Notes: generated from the sequence alone by a model not told the origin. DNA of 64,000 nucleotides from Chryseobacterium sp. S0630 (GCF_024158915.1 NZ_JAMZGF010000001.1:145078-209077); one strand, 5' to 3'; shown: positions 53,915-63,206, numbered from the stretch's first letter. Translations and numbers: made by a program.

Positions 53915-55474
53915 TCAGGAGATCTCATCAAGGGTTTTAATAAAAGCCGAAGGATGCAGCCCTGTGATCTTTTTGAACTCAAGAGAAAAGGCGCTGTGAG
54001 ATGAATATCCCGTGATTTCAGCAAGATGATTGATCTTATATTTTCTATATTGAGGTTCGTTTTTCAATTGGGTGACAATATAATTGATCCTTAGATGATT
54101 AATGTACTGATTGAAATTGAATTTTTTATGTTTCTTAATAACCGTTGAAAGGTATTTTGTGTTGATATTCAACGTGTTTGCAAGGTTGTAACGAGAGATG
54201 TTTTTGTTGTTAAACTCAAGGTTTTCTTCAAAAATTTTTAATCCGTTTAGTATGTTTTCCTCTACTTCAGGCGAAATTTTTATTTCTATAGGAGTAGGGG
54301 TGTTTTTTGTCTGAATATCCTCAGAAGCTTCCTGTGGATCTTCCTCATAAATAACGGGAGAAATCCCTTCTCTGTAAATTTTTGCTACAACTTCTTTATG
54401 TTTTTTACGGAGACGAAGAGTATTGAAAATCACAGCGCCTAAAACAATAATCAGAGTAAGACAGGCTATAATAAGTCCTTTTGAAATGCTGTGACTTTCG
54501 TTGAGCTGTTGATGGAAGCTTTCCTCTTTTTTTGATAAAGTTTTGTTGACGGCCATGGCTTTGTTGTAAGCAATGTTGTCTTTTAAGGTAAGGTTTTCAA
54601 TTTTATATTTTTCGGTATTAGACTCGTCGTGGAGCTGGGCATATGCTTCTTCAAGATTTTTCGTTACCTCAATTTTTTTTTCGTTGAAACCATACTGGTC
54701 TACAATGGCCAGAGATTTCTGATAATACAGGATTGCACTGTCTGGTTTATTCTGTTTTGAAAAAGAAAATCCGATATCATTAAGAATGTTGGCCTGAAGA
54801 TAATAATTGCTTTCCCCTACTAATGAAAGAGCATTTGTAAAATAATATTTGGCTTCCCTGAATTTTTTTACTTCAGATAAATTATAGCCCATATTGGTGT
54901 AGGCAGAAATCAGCAATTCATTTCGTCTGGCAGTATTTTTTAGCTTCTGAAATTCCTGAATGGCACTTTTAGAATAAAATGCCTTCTCTTTGTACTGATC
55001 CTTATTGAGAAGAATCAAAAAAGAATTAAAGATCATGCCTTTCAGTTCATGTCCTTCTTCCGTATTATTGGTTTTTACTTCTGCCAGAGCATTTCTAAGA
55101 CTTGTAGAAGATTCTTTAAGCAATCCGAGCTTTGCATACTGAGTTCCCTGCATTCTGTACGCCAGCGCCTTCCCAATGCTGTAATTGCTTTGCGTAGCTA
55201 TTGTAAGCGCTTTATCTGCAAAATCAAGACTTTTTTCAGCATCTGATTTTAAATAGCTGTTGAAAGACTTTAAATAATAAGCCTTTGCAAGAAATTCCTG
55301 GTGGTTTCTTCTCCGGGCAGAATCAATGATCTTATTCAGAATAATTTCTGAGCTGTCAGGATTTTGAGAAGAAAGCATGCGGGCATACTTATATTGTCCC
55401 TCAAAATCAAATGATTGAGCGAGTGTAAAAATTGAAATAATAAGGAAGAAAAAGAGAATAATTTTTTTCTTCAT
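53915..55474 (-). CDS. TPR-containing AraC-family transcriptional regulator
   Basis: The product (519 residues) has a signal-like N-terminus, a run of TPR-type helical repeats (about residues 20-290, e.g. NILNDIGFSFSKQNKPDSAI), one membrane segment (SKGLIIACLTLIIVLGAVIF, about residue 335) and a cytoplasmic AraC helix-turn-helix domain at the end (TKYLSTVIKKHKKFNFNQYI and EITGYSSHSAFSLEFKKITG). This fused sensor-regulator type is common in Chryseobacterium. It converges with the three C1q-like genes and may regulate them, though location alone supports that. Confidence 0.87.
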   Translation of the reverse strand: MKKKIILFFFLIISIFTLAQSFDFEGQYKYARMLSSQNPDSSEIILNKIIDSARRRNHQEFLAKAYYLKSFNSYLKSDAEKSLDFADKALTIATQSNYSIGKALAYRMQGTQYAKLGLLKESSTSLRNALAEVKTNNTEEGHELKGMIFNSFLILLNKDQYKEKAFYSKSAIQEFQKLKNTARRNELLISAYTNMGYNLSEVKKFREAKYYFTNALSLVGESNYYLQANILNDIGFSFSKQNKPDSAILYYQKSLAIVDQYGFNEKKIEVTKNLEEAYAQLHDESNTEKYKIENLTLKDNIAYNKAMAVNKTLSKKEESFHQQLNESHSISKGLIIACLTLIIVLGAVIFNTLRLRKKHKEVVAKIYREGISPVIYEEDPQEASEDIQTKNTPTPIEIKISPEVEENILNGLKIFEENLEFNNKNISRYNLANTLNINTKYLSTVIKKHKKFNFNQYINHLRINYIVTQLKNEPQYRKYKINHLAEITGYSSHSAFSLEFKKITGLHPSAFIKTLDEIS

Positions 55475-55486
55475 TGTGTGTGTTTT

Positions 55487-56098
55487 TTATTTTTTCTGGT
55501 ACTTCCAGTTGCGGCTTTTACCTTCAGCAATCCATTCCAAAGACTGTTCCAGTCTCTTATTTCTGGTAGCTTCTGTTTTAGCCTCGGAAACCCATGCAAT
55601 ATACTCTTTTCTGAAAGAGGGTGAAGCTTTTTCAAAAAAATCTTTTGCTTTTGGCTGGGCATTTAAAGCATTCTGAAAATAATCAGGAATTTCCATTTCT
55701 GTTTTGGAGGGTGCTGCTTTTTTCATGGTAACGCCCATATCCGTAAGCTCCATAGCTTCTGTAATTGCCTTTTTCAGCTGAGGTCTGGAGGGAAGATCTC
55801 CGACCTGCGTAATTTTTCCTAAACTGAACATCGAATTTTTCTCAATATCCTGAGTGATCTCCTGCATGGTTTTCATTTCCTTTTCCAGCCAGAATCCAAA
55901 AGTACAGTGCTGTTTGAAAGAAGCCATAGCACAAAGATTTTTCCCTTTATAAATAAAATGGGGAAAGCTCCACTTCATGGTTTCTTCGGCATCAGGACAG
56001 AACTCATGAACGGTTTCACGGATGTAATGCAGGATAGGTTTCGCAAAATCCTGTGATTTTTCAATATATGCATCAATTTTTGGACTGTATTTCTCCAT
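55487..56098 (-). CDS. YdeI/OmpD-associated, DUF1801-type protein
   Basis: The product (203 residues) combines a DUF1801-like N-terminal part (ILHYIRETVHEFCPDAEETM, then FPHFIYKGKNLCAMASFKQH) with the C-terminal YdeI/OmpD-associated region (IPDYFQNALNAQPKAKDFFE and ARKEYIAWVSEAKTE-like RKEYIAWVSEAKTEATRNKR). Members are linked to stress resistance, but biochemistry is unclear. Only 12 bp follow before the AraC gene's start, so both could share a transcript with the hydrolase gene upstream. Confidence 0.83.
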   Translation of the reverse strand: MEKYSPKIDAYIEKSQDFAKPILHYIRETVHEFCPDAEETMKWSFPHFIYKGKNLCAMASFKQHCTFGFWLEKEMKTMQEITQDIEKNSMFSLGKITQVGDLPSRPQLKKAITEAMELTDMGVTMKKAAPSKTEMEIPDYFQNALNAQPKAKDFFEKASPSFRKEYIAWVSEAKTEATRNKRLEQSLEWIAEGKSRNWKYQKK

Positions 56099-56103
56099 CG
56101 TTT

Positions 56104-57237
56104 TTATTGGAATAATTGTACAATTTCATTAACAAGGAATTTTACCTGATCGGGCCTTCCTCTGTCATTTTTAGGGTTGTTGGAATAGCTTCCGGTTTTT
56201 ACAATGACCATATTATGCTGCGGAACCATAATGATATATTGACCCTGTAATCCCAGAAAATAGTAATGTTTGATGGGGTTGTCATGATTGATCCAAAGGC
56301 CCATTCCATAAATGTTTTCAGACTTTTCGGTAGGAGTTCTCATCTGTTCAATGAAACCTTGATTAAGGATTTGCCGGTCTCCCGCTTTTCCGTCATCCAG
56401 AAATAACTGTCCCAGCTTGGCAAAATCTCTTGCATTGGAATGAATACAGCAATAGGTTTTTTCCATACCATGATCATCTGTAGTCCATTTAGCATTTTGT
56501 TCCATTCCCAGAGGAGCCCAGAACTTTTCTGATAAATAAGTTGCCAATGGTTTATCAAGAGCCTTACGCAGGGCAAAACCAAGAAGTTGTGTAGAACCGC
56601 TTTGATATTCAAATCTGACCCCTGGTTCTTCTTTGAATTTTCTTGTGAATACAGCTTTTACAAGGCTTTTTCCATAATAGGCTTTAGCATTGGGAAGAAA
56701 AGGATTGTTGTAGTCTTCATTCCAATCTAATCCCGCTTCCATTTGAGCTAAATTTTTAAGGGTAACCTGATTTCCGAAGGGTTTATTTTTAAATTCAGAA
56801 TAAAAATCGGAGAACTTTTCATCAATAGATGGAATAATTCCTTCTTCCAGTGCTTTTCCCAAAAGCATCACAGTCACTGCTTTCGCCATAGAAAAAGAAT
56901 TGGTTTGGGATAGCTGGTTATAGCCGTCCCAGTATTGTTCATGAAGAATTTTCCCATTCCTTATCACCACCAAAGCTGCTGTTTTGGAGTGTTTTAAATT
57001 GTCAACTAAATGTTTAGGTAAGTCTTTTTTGTTATACTCAGCATCCTCTTCCCAGAGCCTGGGCTCTTCCGTCGCAATAGGGTTGCTGGGGAAAAGGTCT
57101 CCATCGTCGATGTATGCACTTGATTTTCCTTTAAGGTAGGTTTTGGAAATACCACTAAATAAATAATCATATCCAAAAAAATAAGCTGCTGCTGCACCTG
57201 CTACAGCTCCACCTATCATATACTTTAGTATTCTCAT
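56104..57237 (-). CDS. Membrane-anchored serine hydrolase, beta-lactamase-like family
   Basis: The product (377 residues) has an N-terminal membrane anchor (RILKYMIGGAVAGAAAAYFF) and a class C beta-lactamase-like/esterase domain. The SxxK motif is FSMAK after QTNS, a Tyr motif is YQSGSTQLLG and the C-terminal triad is replaced by VKTGSYS. Such proteins act as D-alanyl esterases, peptidases or lipases. It lies 5 bp before the YdeI-like gene on the same strand. Confidence 0.85.
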   Translation of the reverse strand: MRILKYMIGGAVAGAAAAYFFGYDYLFSGISKTYLKGKSSAYIDDGDLFPSNPIATEEPRLWEEDAEYNKKDLPKHLVDNLKHSKTAALVVIRNGKILHEQYWDGYNQLSQTNSFSMAKAVTVMLLGKALEEGIIPSIDEKFSDFYSEFKNKPFGNQVTLKNLAQMEAGLDWNEDYNNPFLPNAKAYYGKSLVKAVFTRKFKEEPGVRFEYQSGSTQLLGFALRKALDKPLATYLSEKFWAPLGMEQNAKWTTDDHGMEKTYCCIHSNARDFAKLGQLFLDDGKAGDRQILNQGFIEQMRTPTEKSENIYGMGLWINHDNPIKHYYFLGLQGQYIIMVPQHNMVIVKTGSYSNNPKNDRGRPDQVKFLVNEIVQLFQ

Positions 57238-57311
57238 TTTTTCATGAATGGGGTCTTTAACAAATTTAGAATAATTTGGTTATAAAATTTAAAATGAATC
57301 AGCAAATAAGT

Positions 57312-57319
57312 TATTTTTG
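57312..57319 (+). promoter_or_regulatory. -7 promoter element of the M48 peptidase gene
   Basis: TATTTTTG matches TAnnTTTG, 18 bp before ATG 57338, and overlaps a TTG that would otherwise extend the frame. Confidence 0.5.
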
Positions 57320-57337
57320 TTCTTATTGAAGAAAACT

Positions 57338-58666
57338 ATGACCAGAAAACTTTTTGTATTGGGGTACTTCCTATTTTCAATCATGGGAATGGCCCAGATT
57401 TATAAACCTATAGATACTGCAGATTATATACAGAGAAAAGCATTTTTAAAGAGTTTTGAAGGAAATAATGAAGCAACTGTAAAGAGGTTAAAGTCTCAAT
57501 ATTCCGGGAAAACAGGTTCTGAATTATCCAAAATTTATAAAGAATTCGGAACTGATTTTGAAAAGCAGGTGAAGAATAAGGATTTTATCTTTAAATCTGA
57601 ATTTGAAACCAGTATACAATCTATGATTCTACGTCTTAAAAAGAATAATCCTACAATTCCTCAGGATCTGAAAATTCTGATTGCAAAAGACAACACTCCC
57701 AATGCTTACTGTCTTGCTGATGGAACCTTTGTCATCAACATGGGGCTTTACAGCTGGCTAAATAATGAGGAACAGATTGCTGCGGTAATTGCTCATGAGC
57801 TGGGACACAAAATAGAGGAACATTCCCTGAAGACTTTTTTGAAAATTATCGAACAGGATAAACAGGATAAAGTGGTGGTGCAGAATATAAAATCTACTAC
57901 AACAAGCAGAAGCCAGGGCCAGAATCAAAAGGCATTCGATATTTTTAAAAATACAGCCTACAAGAAAGGAGTAGAAAGAAGACAAAGCGAAATGCAGGCA
58001 GATTCTCTCGGGTATGTTATCTTTAAAAACAGTGATTTCAAGAAGGCAGAATTTGTCAATGCTCTTCAGAGGCTGCAGGATTTTGATACAATCTCACCAA
58101 GAGAGCTGAAAGTAGAAACATATAAAAAGCTTTTTAATCTTCCCCGACAGGCGTTCAATGAAAAATGGATGAAAAAGGAAGACTTTTCACTATACAATTA
58201 TAATTTTTACACAGAAAAACTGAACAAAGATTCTCTGGCATCGCATCCTGAAGTTTCCAGAAGAATTGAAATGCTTAAAAAGACTTTTGCAGAACTTAAA
58301 ACACCTGTTACTCCGGAAAAACCTTCAGACCTGTTTTTAGCATTAAAAAAAACAGCAAGGATGGAGATTTTGCCCAATTATTTCCATTCGGAAGACTACG
58401 GACTGGGGATTTATGCAGCCATGCAGTTTTTGCAGGATGAAGAGGAGGAAAAATATTATAAAAGCTGGCTGGGAAAATGTTTCTCCAAAATATATGAAGC
58501 AAGAAAAAATTATAATCTGAACCGGTATCTGGACAGGATAGAGCCTAAGAGCCAAAGTGAAAGTTACCAGCAGTTTCTGAATTTCATGTGGAATTTAAGC
58601 CTTGATGAAATAAAAAATATAGCAGACTTTTATCAGACGAATGAGACGATAGCGAAGGTAAACTGA
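57338..58666 (+). CDS. Exported M48-family zinc metallopeptidase
   Basis: The product (442 residues from ATG 57338) has a signal peptide (MTRKLFVLGYFLFSIMGMAQ) and an M48 domain with HELGH (His153 and the second His four residues on) and the distal Glu in RQSEMQADSLGYVIF. It probably degrades misfolded periplasmic or outer-membrane proteins, as BepA does. The C-terminal 200 residues are helical with no recognised motif. It stands alone and ends before a double-hairpin repeat and a terminator. Confidence 0.88.
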   Translation: MTRKLFVLGYFLFSIMGMAQIYKPIDTADYIQRKAFLKSFEGNNEATVKRLKSQYSGKTGSELSKIYKEFGTDFEKQVKNKDFIFKSEFETSIQSMILRLKKNNPTIPQDLKILIAKDNTPNAYCLADGTFVINMGLYSWLNNEEQIAAVIAHELGHKIEEHSLKTFLKIIEQDKQDKVVVQNIKSTTTSRSQGQNQKAFDIFKNTAYKKGVERRQSEMQADSLGYVIFKNSDFKKAEFVNALQRLQDFDTISPRELKVETYKKLFNLPRQAFNEKWMKKEDFSLYNYNFYTEKLNKDSLASHPEVSRRIEMLKKTFAELKTPVTPEKPSDLFLALKKTARMEILPNYFHSEDYGLGIYAAMQFLQDEEEEKYYKSWLGKCFSKIYEARKNYNLNRYLDRIEPKSQSESYQQFLNFMWNLSLDEIKNIADFYQTNETIAKVN

Positions 58667-58690
58667 TTTTCATTATGAATAATTGGAATA

Positions 58691-58756
58691 TCAATAGGAA
58701 CGGGCTTTAGCCCGTTTTTGAAATAATAGAAAATTCTATTGGCTTTAGCCAAACCT
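58691..58756. repeat. Double-hairpin intergenic repeat, copy B
   Basis: After the AATAGGAACGG start it shows ACGGGCTTTAGCCCGT and then TTGGCTTTAGCCAA in the same order and spacing as copy A (19496-19569). Confidence 0.7.
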
Positions 58757-58759
58757 AAA

Positions 58760-58793
58760 AGAAAAACCCTGATGTTTAGTCAGGGTTCTTTTT
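58760..58793. terminator. Bidirectional terminator
   Basis: An AACCCTGA/TCAGGGTT stem has T-rich sequence on both strands, between the converging M48 gene and the exported-protein gene. Confidence 0.83.
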
Positions 58794-58796
58794 GTA

Positions 58797-60326
58797 TTAA
58801 TAATTTAATTTTTCCAGACGGATCTTATTGAATTTTTCTTTTTCGTTATATTCCCGAAGAAGGATGTAGCCTTCTTTTCCAACGTATGGCGTTACTGCAT
58901 AATTATCTTTTTCAGAAATTGGAATAATCTCCTGTTTGAATTTTCCATCAATAATGGTATTGATAAACAAATTCCATCTTTTCTGCCTGGTTACTTCGTC
59001 TTTTTGATAGTCACGATAGAAAAATACTACGTCTTTTCCTCCGTTGAGGTATTGTGAGAAGAGGTAATCGCTGTTGACCCATTTTGATTTTTCCTTTTCA
59101 AAAACCTGAACATTTTTCACTTTGAAATCTTTATCCGTGTAGATATACACAAGATCCGTGGTCTTCGGAGCGTTGTATTGCCCTGCCGGTTTGTATTTTT
59201 CGGATAAAATACCCACACTTCCATCGTTCATAAAGTACATATCTTTGGTCTGAAGCATATAACCGCTTTCTACCATTCCATATTTGTCGACCTTTGGAAG
59301 AAAAGCAGAAATATTGGGTTCATAATTGATCGCTTTCATATCAACTGAAAAATCAGATTTGTTGAGGACCATTCTTGCAAATCCCACTGATTCTGAATCA
59401 TCATAGTTTCTTCCCAGCAGAACTACTTTATCATCAAACGTTTTATCATTATCAAGTTTTCTGTAGTTGGAGTAGAAGGATTCAATATTATCTATTGTAT
59501 CATCAGATAGTCCGGTAATCGGTTTGTTGGATGTTTCTTTTCCGGTTTTCATGTCAAGAACCATCAGATTGAATGTCTTCTGCTTGTCATTCACTTTCTT
59601 CAGGATACAGTACATATAATTTTCGTCTCTTTCCAGAACGGATAAAGTGGTGTACAGTTTTTTACTTCCGTCAGTGTTATATTTGTATCTCCAGATTTCC
59701 TTTTTGTTGTCATCAAATCTCATGAGGCTGTTGCTGTTTTCGTACTTCCCGTAGTCTTTGTATTCAACAGCAAAATAACCACCTTCTTTCAGTTCTCCTA
59801 CTGCAGAAACGTAGTTGTAGCCTTTCTCTTTTTTCTCATCTCGGTTTTCCTTACGTTGTTCTTTCCAGCTTTTCGGCTCGTTGATCTCTTTGAAACTACC
59901 GTTTTCCAGGTAATCATAATATATTTTTCGGGTAATAGAGTTGGTTTTCGGATCAATTACCATAGAAACCGGAGTAAATACTTCTTTGCTTTTCACAAGA
60001 GAATAATCCATCATGGAAGGCTTTAAGATAATCTGACCTTTAAAATCAACATATCCCAAATAAGAGGCAGCCGTGATATCTCCTTCAAATTCTTTATTGG
60101 CAACAGGGTTGAGGTTTTTGTCCAGGATAACATATTCAAACTTTTTGGTTTTATCACCGGATTTTCCGTAAGAATATAGAGAAACGTAGCCGTAAAGATT
60201 GTCTTTATCATCAAATAGAGCATTCATTCCCACGTGATCACCTGCAGCGAGAGTTGTGAGGTCCTGAGTTTGAGAAAATGCAAATGTCTGGATGAGCCCA
60301 AACATTATCAGCGTTATTTTTTTCAT
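58797..60326 (-). CDS. Exported protein of unknown function
   Basis: A 509-residue exported protein (signal KKITLIMFGLIQTFAFSQ) built mainly of beta strands with aromatic-rich repeats (e.g. NLYGYVSLYSYGKSGDKTKK, YMYCILKKVNDKQKTFNLMV). The strand pattern suggests a propeller or repeated beta sheet. A Lys/Glu-rich block (SWKEQRKENRDEKKEKGYNY) occurs near residue 160. No known domain, anchor or sorting signal was recognised. Confidence 0.65.
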   Translation of the reverse strand: MKKITLIMFGLIQTFAFSQTQDLTTLAAGDHVGMNALFDDKDNLYGYVSLYSYGKSGDKTKKFEYVILDKNLNPVANKEFEGDITAASYLGYVDFKGQIILKPSMMDYSLVKSKEVFTPVSMVIDPKTNSITRKIYYDYLENGSFKEINEPKSWKEQRKENRDEKKEKGYNYVSAVGELKEGGYFAVEYKDYGKYENSNSLMRFDDNKKEIWRYKYNTDGSKKLYTTLSVLERDENYMYCILKKVNDKQKTFNLMVLDMKTGKETSNKPITGLSDDTIDNIESFYSNYRKLDNDKTFDDKVVLLGRNYDDSESVGFARMVLNKSDFSVDMKAINYEPNISAFLPKVDKYGMVESGYMLQTKDMYFMNDGSVGILSEKYKPAGQYNAPKTTDLVYIYTDKDFKVKNVQVFEKEKSKWVNSDYLFSQYLNGGKDVVFFYRDYQKDEVTRQKRWNLFINTIIDGKFKQEIIPISEKDNYAVTPYVGKEGYILLREYNEKEKFNKIRLEKLNY

Positions 60327-60377
60327 GGTTAAAATTTGAAGGATAAAAATAATAAATTAACCTATATGTTGCGAAAA

Positions 60378-60409
60378 ATAAAAAGCCCTGAAAATAATTC
60401 CAGAGCTTA
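60378..60409 (-). terminator. Terminator after the DUF-type lipoprotein gene
   Basis: An imperfect stem AAGCtCTG/CAGgGCTT is followed on the minus strand by TTTTTATTTTTC. Its flank matches the one of the glyS terminator. Confidence 0.65.
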
Positions 60410-60433
60410 CTATCTAAAAATGCAAAATAATTA

Positions 60434-61267
60434 TTAATAGTACTCGTAAAGCCAGTTATGAGTACTTGTTCCATAACCAGAACTGTCATATGTAGTAACA
60501 GCTTTGGTAGGATAGTTATCTCCGTTAAGCGTGTAAACTGCAGTGATTTTGTTCGTTCCATTGGATGAACCAGAATAACTCTCCGTTTGATTCAATAAAT
60601 TATTATAACCTATTTGTCCGTCACTCACGTCAAATAAATTGATCTTAACAAAACCTTTTATACCTTTCATCGGACTATTGAAGGTGTCATAAGTATTGGT
60701 GATATTGTAGGTAACTCCGTTATAAGTATATTTGGCTGAAGCCACATTTCCGGCATTGGTTAAATTAACATCCACCTGTGCAAATACAAGATTGGAATAT
60801 GTTCCTGTCGCAGGATTATAAGTTCCGCTTTTATATTCATCAAACTGAACATGGGTATCACTGAGATACTGATAGATTTTGGTATAGGTAAGCGTTCCCT
60901 GTTCTTTATCAGTTATCTTTTCCGTTGAAAGTCTTCCATTAGAATAGGTGAATTCTCTCATCAGAACCAGAGCGCCACCAATGAACTCTTCTGTTTTAGC
61001 AATATAATCTCCACTGTAAGTATAAACAACTCTATCATCATCCGGCGCATTATAAGTTTCTACAAGCTTATCACCGTTATACTTAAATTCCACCACATAG
61101 GGCTGACCTCCCGGATTGACGTCTGTTGCTTTTTTTAAGAGGTGAAAAGGACCGTTATTATTGTTCTGAGAATTATTGCTGTTGTCTCTGTGGTCGGCCG
61201 GATTATCATTAGACACACAACTTGAGAGCAATACCACAGCAAGTGATGAAAACATCAGTTTTTTCAT
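60434..61267 (-). CDS. Lipoprotein with repeated beta-strand motif
   Basis: The product (277 residues from ATG 61267) has a lipobox (MKKLMFSSLAVVLLSSC, Cys17), an Asn/Ser-rich linker (DHRDNSNNSQNNNNGPFHLL) and a domain of repeated short Tyr-rich strands such as FKYNGDKLVETYNAP and VYTYSGDYIAKTEEF, resembling RHS/YD-like beta repeats but shorter. The longer frame from 61417 would run through the glyS terminator and is rejected. It is probably an outer-membrane surface lipoprotein; function is unknown. Confidence 0.68.
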   Translation of the reverse strand: MKKLMFSSLAVVLLSSCVSNDNPADHRDNSNNSQNNNNGPFHLLKKATDVNPGGQPYVVEFKYNGDKLVETYNAPDDDRVVYTYSGDYIAKTEEFIGGALVLMREFTYSNGRLSTEKITDKEQGTLTYTKIYQYLSDTHVQFDEYKSGTYNPATGTYSNLVFAQVDVNLTNAGNVASAKYTYNGVTYNITNTYDTFNSPMKGIKGFVKINLFDVSDGQIGYNNLLNQTESYSGSSNGTNKITAVYTLNGDNYPTKAVTTYDSSGYGTSTHNWLYEYY

Positions 61268-61342
61268 GGTTATTATTAGTTTAGTTTTTAGTCCGCTAAA
61301 AATAATCATTTTTATGGTAGGTTGATCCGGAATGTGCGAAAA

Positions 61343-61372
61343 ATAAAAAAGCCCTGAAACCAGGGCTTTTAA
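61343..61372 (-). terminator. Terminator of glyS
   Basis: A near-perfect stem AAAAGCCCTG/CAGGGCTTTT with a four-base loop is followed on the minus strand by a T run. Confidence 0.85.
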
Positions 61373-61373
61373 A

Positions 61374-62915
61374 CTATAATTGAGAAAGTAAATTTCTGAA
61401 GTTCGTTTTCTCATCAATGATTCTTCTCAACTCTGAAACAGGAACTCTTTCCTGCTGCATCGTATCTCTGTCTCTGATGGTTACCGTGTGATCAACTAAA
61501 GAGTCATGATCTACAGTGATACAGTATGGAGTACCAATGGCATCCTGTCTTCTGTAACGTTTTCCGATGGCATCTTTCTCCTCGTAGAATAAGTTGAAAT
61601 CATATTTCAGATCATTGAAGATCTTTTCTGCATATTCTGCTAAACCATCTCTCTTCATCAATGGAAGAATAGCTGCTTTAATTGGTGCTAATGCTGGTGG
61701 TAACGATAAAACTGTTCTTTCTGAACCGTCTTCTAACGTTTCGTCTCTTAAACAATGAGAGAAGATTGAAAGGAATAATCTGTCTAAACCTACAGAAGTT
61801 TCCACTACATAAGGAACATAGTTTTCGTTTCTTTCAGGATCAAAGAACTGAAGTTTTCTTCCTGAGAATTCTTCATGCGCTTTTAAGTCGAAATCCGTTC
61901 TTGAGTGAATACCTTCCAGTTCTTTAAATCCGAATGGGAAGTTAAACTCAATATCAGCCGCAGCATTTGCATAGTGAGCAAGCTTTTCGTGATCGTGGAA
62001 TCTGTAGTTCTCATTACCCAAACCTAAAGCTCTGTGCCAGTTCAGACGTTTTTGCTTCCACTGCTCGTAGAATTCAAGTTCTGTTCCCGGAGCAACGAAG
62101 AACTGCATTTCCATCTGTTCAAATTCACGCATTCTGAAGATAAACTGTCTTGCAACAATCTCATTTCTGAAAGCCTTACCAATCTGAGCAATACCGAAAG
62201 GAAGTTTATGACGTGAAGTTTTCTGTACATTCAGGAAGTTCACAAAGATACCCTGAGCCGTTTCCGGTCTCAAATAAAGATCCATTGCACTGTCAGCAGA
62301 AGCTCCCAGTTTTGTTCCGAACATCAGGTTGAATTGTCTTACCTCCGTCCAGTTTTTAGAACCTGTATCAGGATCTGCAATTTCAAGCTCTTCAATCAAA
62401 GCTTTTACATCAGCAAGATCTTCATTTTCCAGAGACTTTGCCAGCCTTGAAAGAATAGCCTCTCTTTTGGCTCTGTATTCCAGAATTTTTGGATTCGTAG
62501 CCACAAACTGATCTTTATCGAAAGCATCCCCGAATCTTTTCGCTGCCTTTTCGATTTCTTTATTCTCTTTATCTTCAATTTTAGCACAATAATCTTCCAC
62601 CAAAACGTCTGCTCTGAAACGTTTCTTAGAATCTTTATTGTCAATCAATGGATCGTTGAAAGCGTCTACGTGGCCTGATGCCTTCCATGTGGTTGGGTGC
62701 ATAAGGATCGCCGAATCAATGCCGACAATATTTTCGTTAAGCTGTACCATAGCTTTCCACCAATATTGTTTGATATTATTTTTTAGTTCGGCACCGTTCT
62801 GTCCATAATCATAAACAGCGGATAAACCATCATAGATCTCACTCGATGGGAAAATAAAACCATATTCTTTAGCGTGAGAAATCACTTTCTTGAAAACATC
62901 TTCTTGCTTTGCCAT
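61374..62915 (-). CDS. glyS: Glycine-tRNA ligase, class II alpha2 type
   Basis: The product (513 residues from ATG 62915, MAKQEDVFKKVISHAKEYGF) is the single-chain dimeric glycyl-tRNA synthetase of the eukaryote-like class II type. Motif 2 is FRNEIVARQFIFRMREFEQM, motif 3 lies in VVETSVGLDRLFLSIF, and LRPETAQGIFVNF is the class signature. A C-terminal anticodon-binding domain ends at YCITVDHDSL and VRDRDTMQQERV-like TIRDRDTMQQERV. An upstream frame extension starts 60 bases earlier but overlaps the promoter element TATTTTTG (62938-62945). Confidence 0.95.
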   Translation of the reverse strand: MAKQEDVFKKVISHAKEYGFIFPSSEIYDGLSAVYDYGQNGAELKNNIKQYWWKAMVQLNENIVGIDSAILMHPTTWKASGHVDAFNDPLIDNKDSKKRFRADVLVEDYCAKIEDKENKEIEKAAKRFGDAFDKDQFVATNPKILEYRAKREAILSRLAKSLENEDLADVKALIEELEIADPDTGSKNWTEVRQFNLMFGTKLGASADSAMDLYLRPETAQGIFVNFLNVQKTSRHKLPFGIAQIGKAFRNEIVARQFIFRMREFEQMEMQFFVAPGTELEFYEQWKQKRLNWHRALGLGNENYRFHDHEKLAHYANAAADIEFNFPFGFKELEGIHSRTDFDLKAHEEFSGRKLQFFDPERNENYVPYVVETSVGLDRLFLSIFSHCLRDETLEDGSERTVLSLPPALAPIKAAILPLMKRDGLAEYAEKIFNDLKYDFNLFYEEKDAIGKRYRRQDAIGTPYCITVDHDSLVDHTVTIRDRDTMQQERVPVSELRRIIDEKTNFRNLLSQL

Positions 62916-63022
62916 AATTTTTTTAACGTCTGAAATGCAAAAATATGAATTTGGAATCAAAATCATGAGTTTCAATAAAAAAAGCCGTTAATAAACAGGC
63001 AAATATTTACAATTTAATTTTT

Positions 63023-63120
63023 AAGGAGCCGGGAACCCGCTCTCCGTTGCAATTCCTCGCTCGGCGGCTCTGCTTCGCGCCGCCGCCTCACTGCGGGATT
63101 TTCTCTTAGATCGGGGCTAT
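63023..63120. repeat. GC-rich flavobacterial intergenic repeat block
   Basis: About 98 bases are far richer in G and C than the surroundings and contain GGCGGC/GCCGCC inverted segments and GGAGCCGGGAACCCGCTCTC. They resemble the CCCGCT-type repeats found between genes in Chryseobacterium genomes, from memory; only one copy is in this window. Confidence 0.5.
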
Positions 63121-63135
63121 TGATAAAGGAATGTC

Positions 63136-63170
63136 TAAACCTAACAGGTTTTCAAAACCTGTTAGGTTTA
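63136..63170. repeat. 35-nt near-perfect palindrome
   Basis: Seventeen-base arms (TAAACCTAACAGGTTTT and its reverse complement) flank a single central C. A shorter related palindrome, AACCTTG-A-CAAGGTT, lies at 63937-63951. The arms resemble AACCTGTNAGGTT palindromes that are dispersed in Bacteroidota genomes. Confidence 0.65.
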
Positions 63171-63206
63171 CCAAGATAGCAGCATATAATATCAGTCGAA
63201 AATCTT

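Noticed and set aside
61268..61417. Long N-terminal extension of the lipoprotein gene
   Set aside because: It crosses the glyS terminator and hides the clear lipoprotein signal that starts at ATG 61267.
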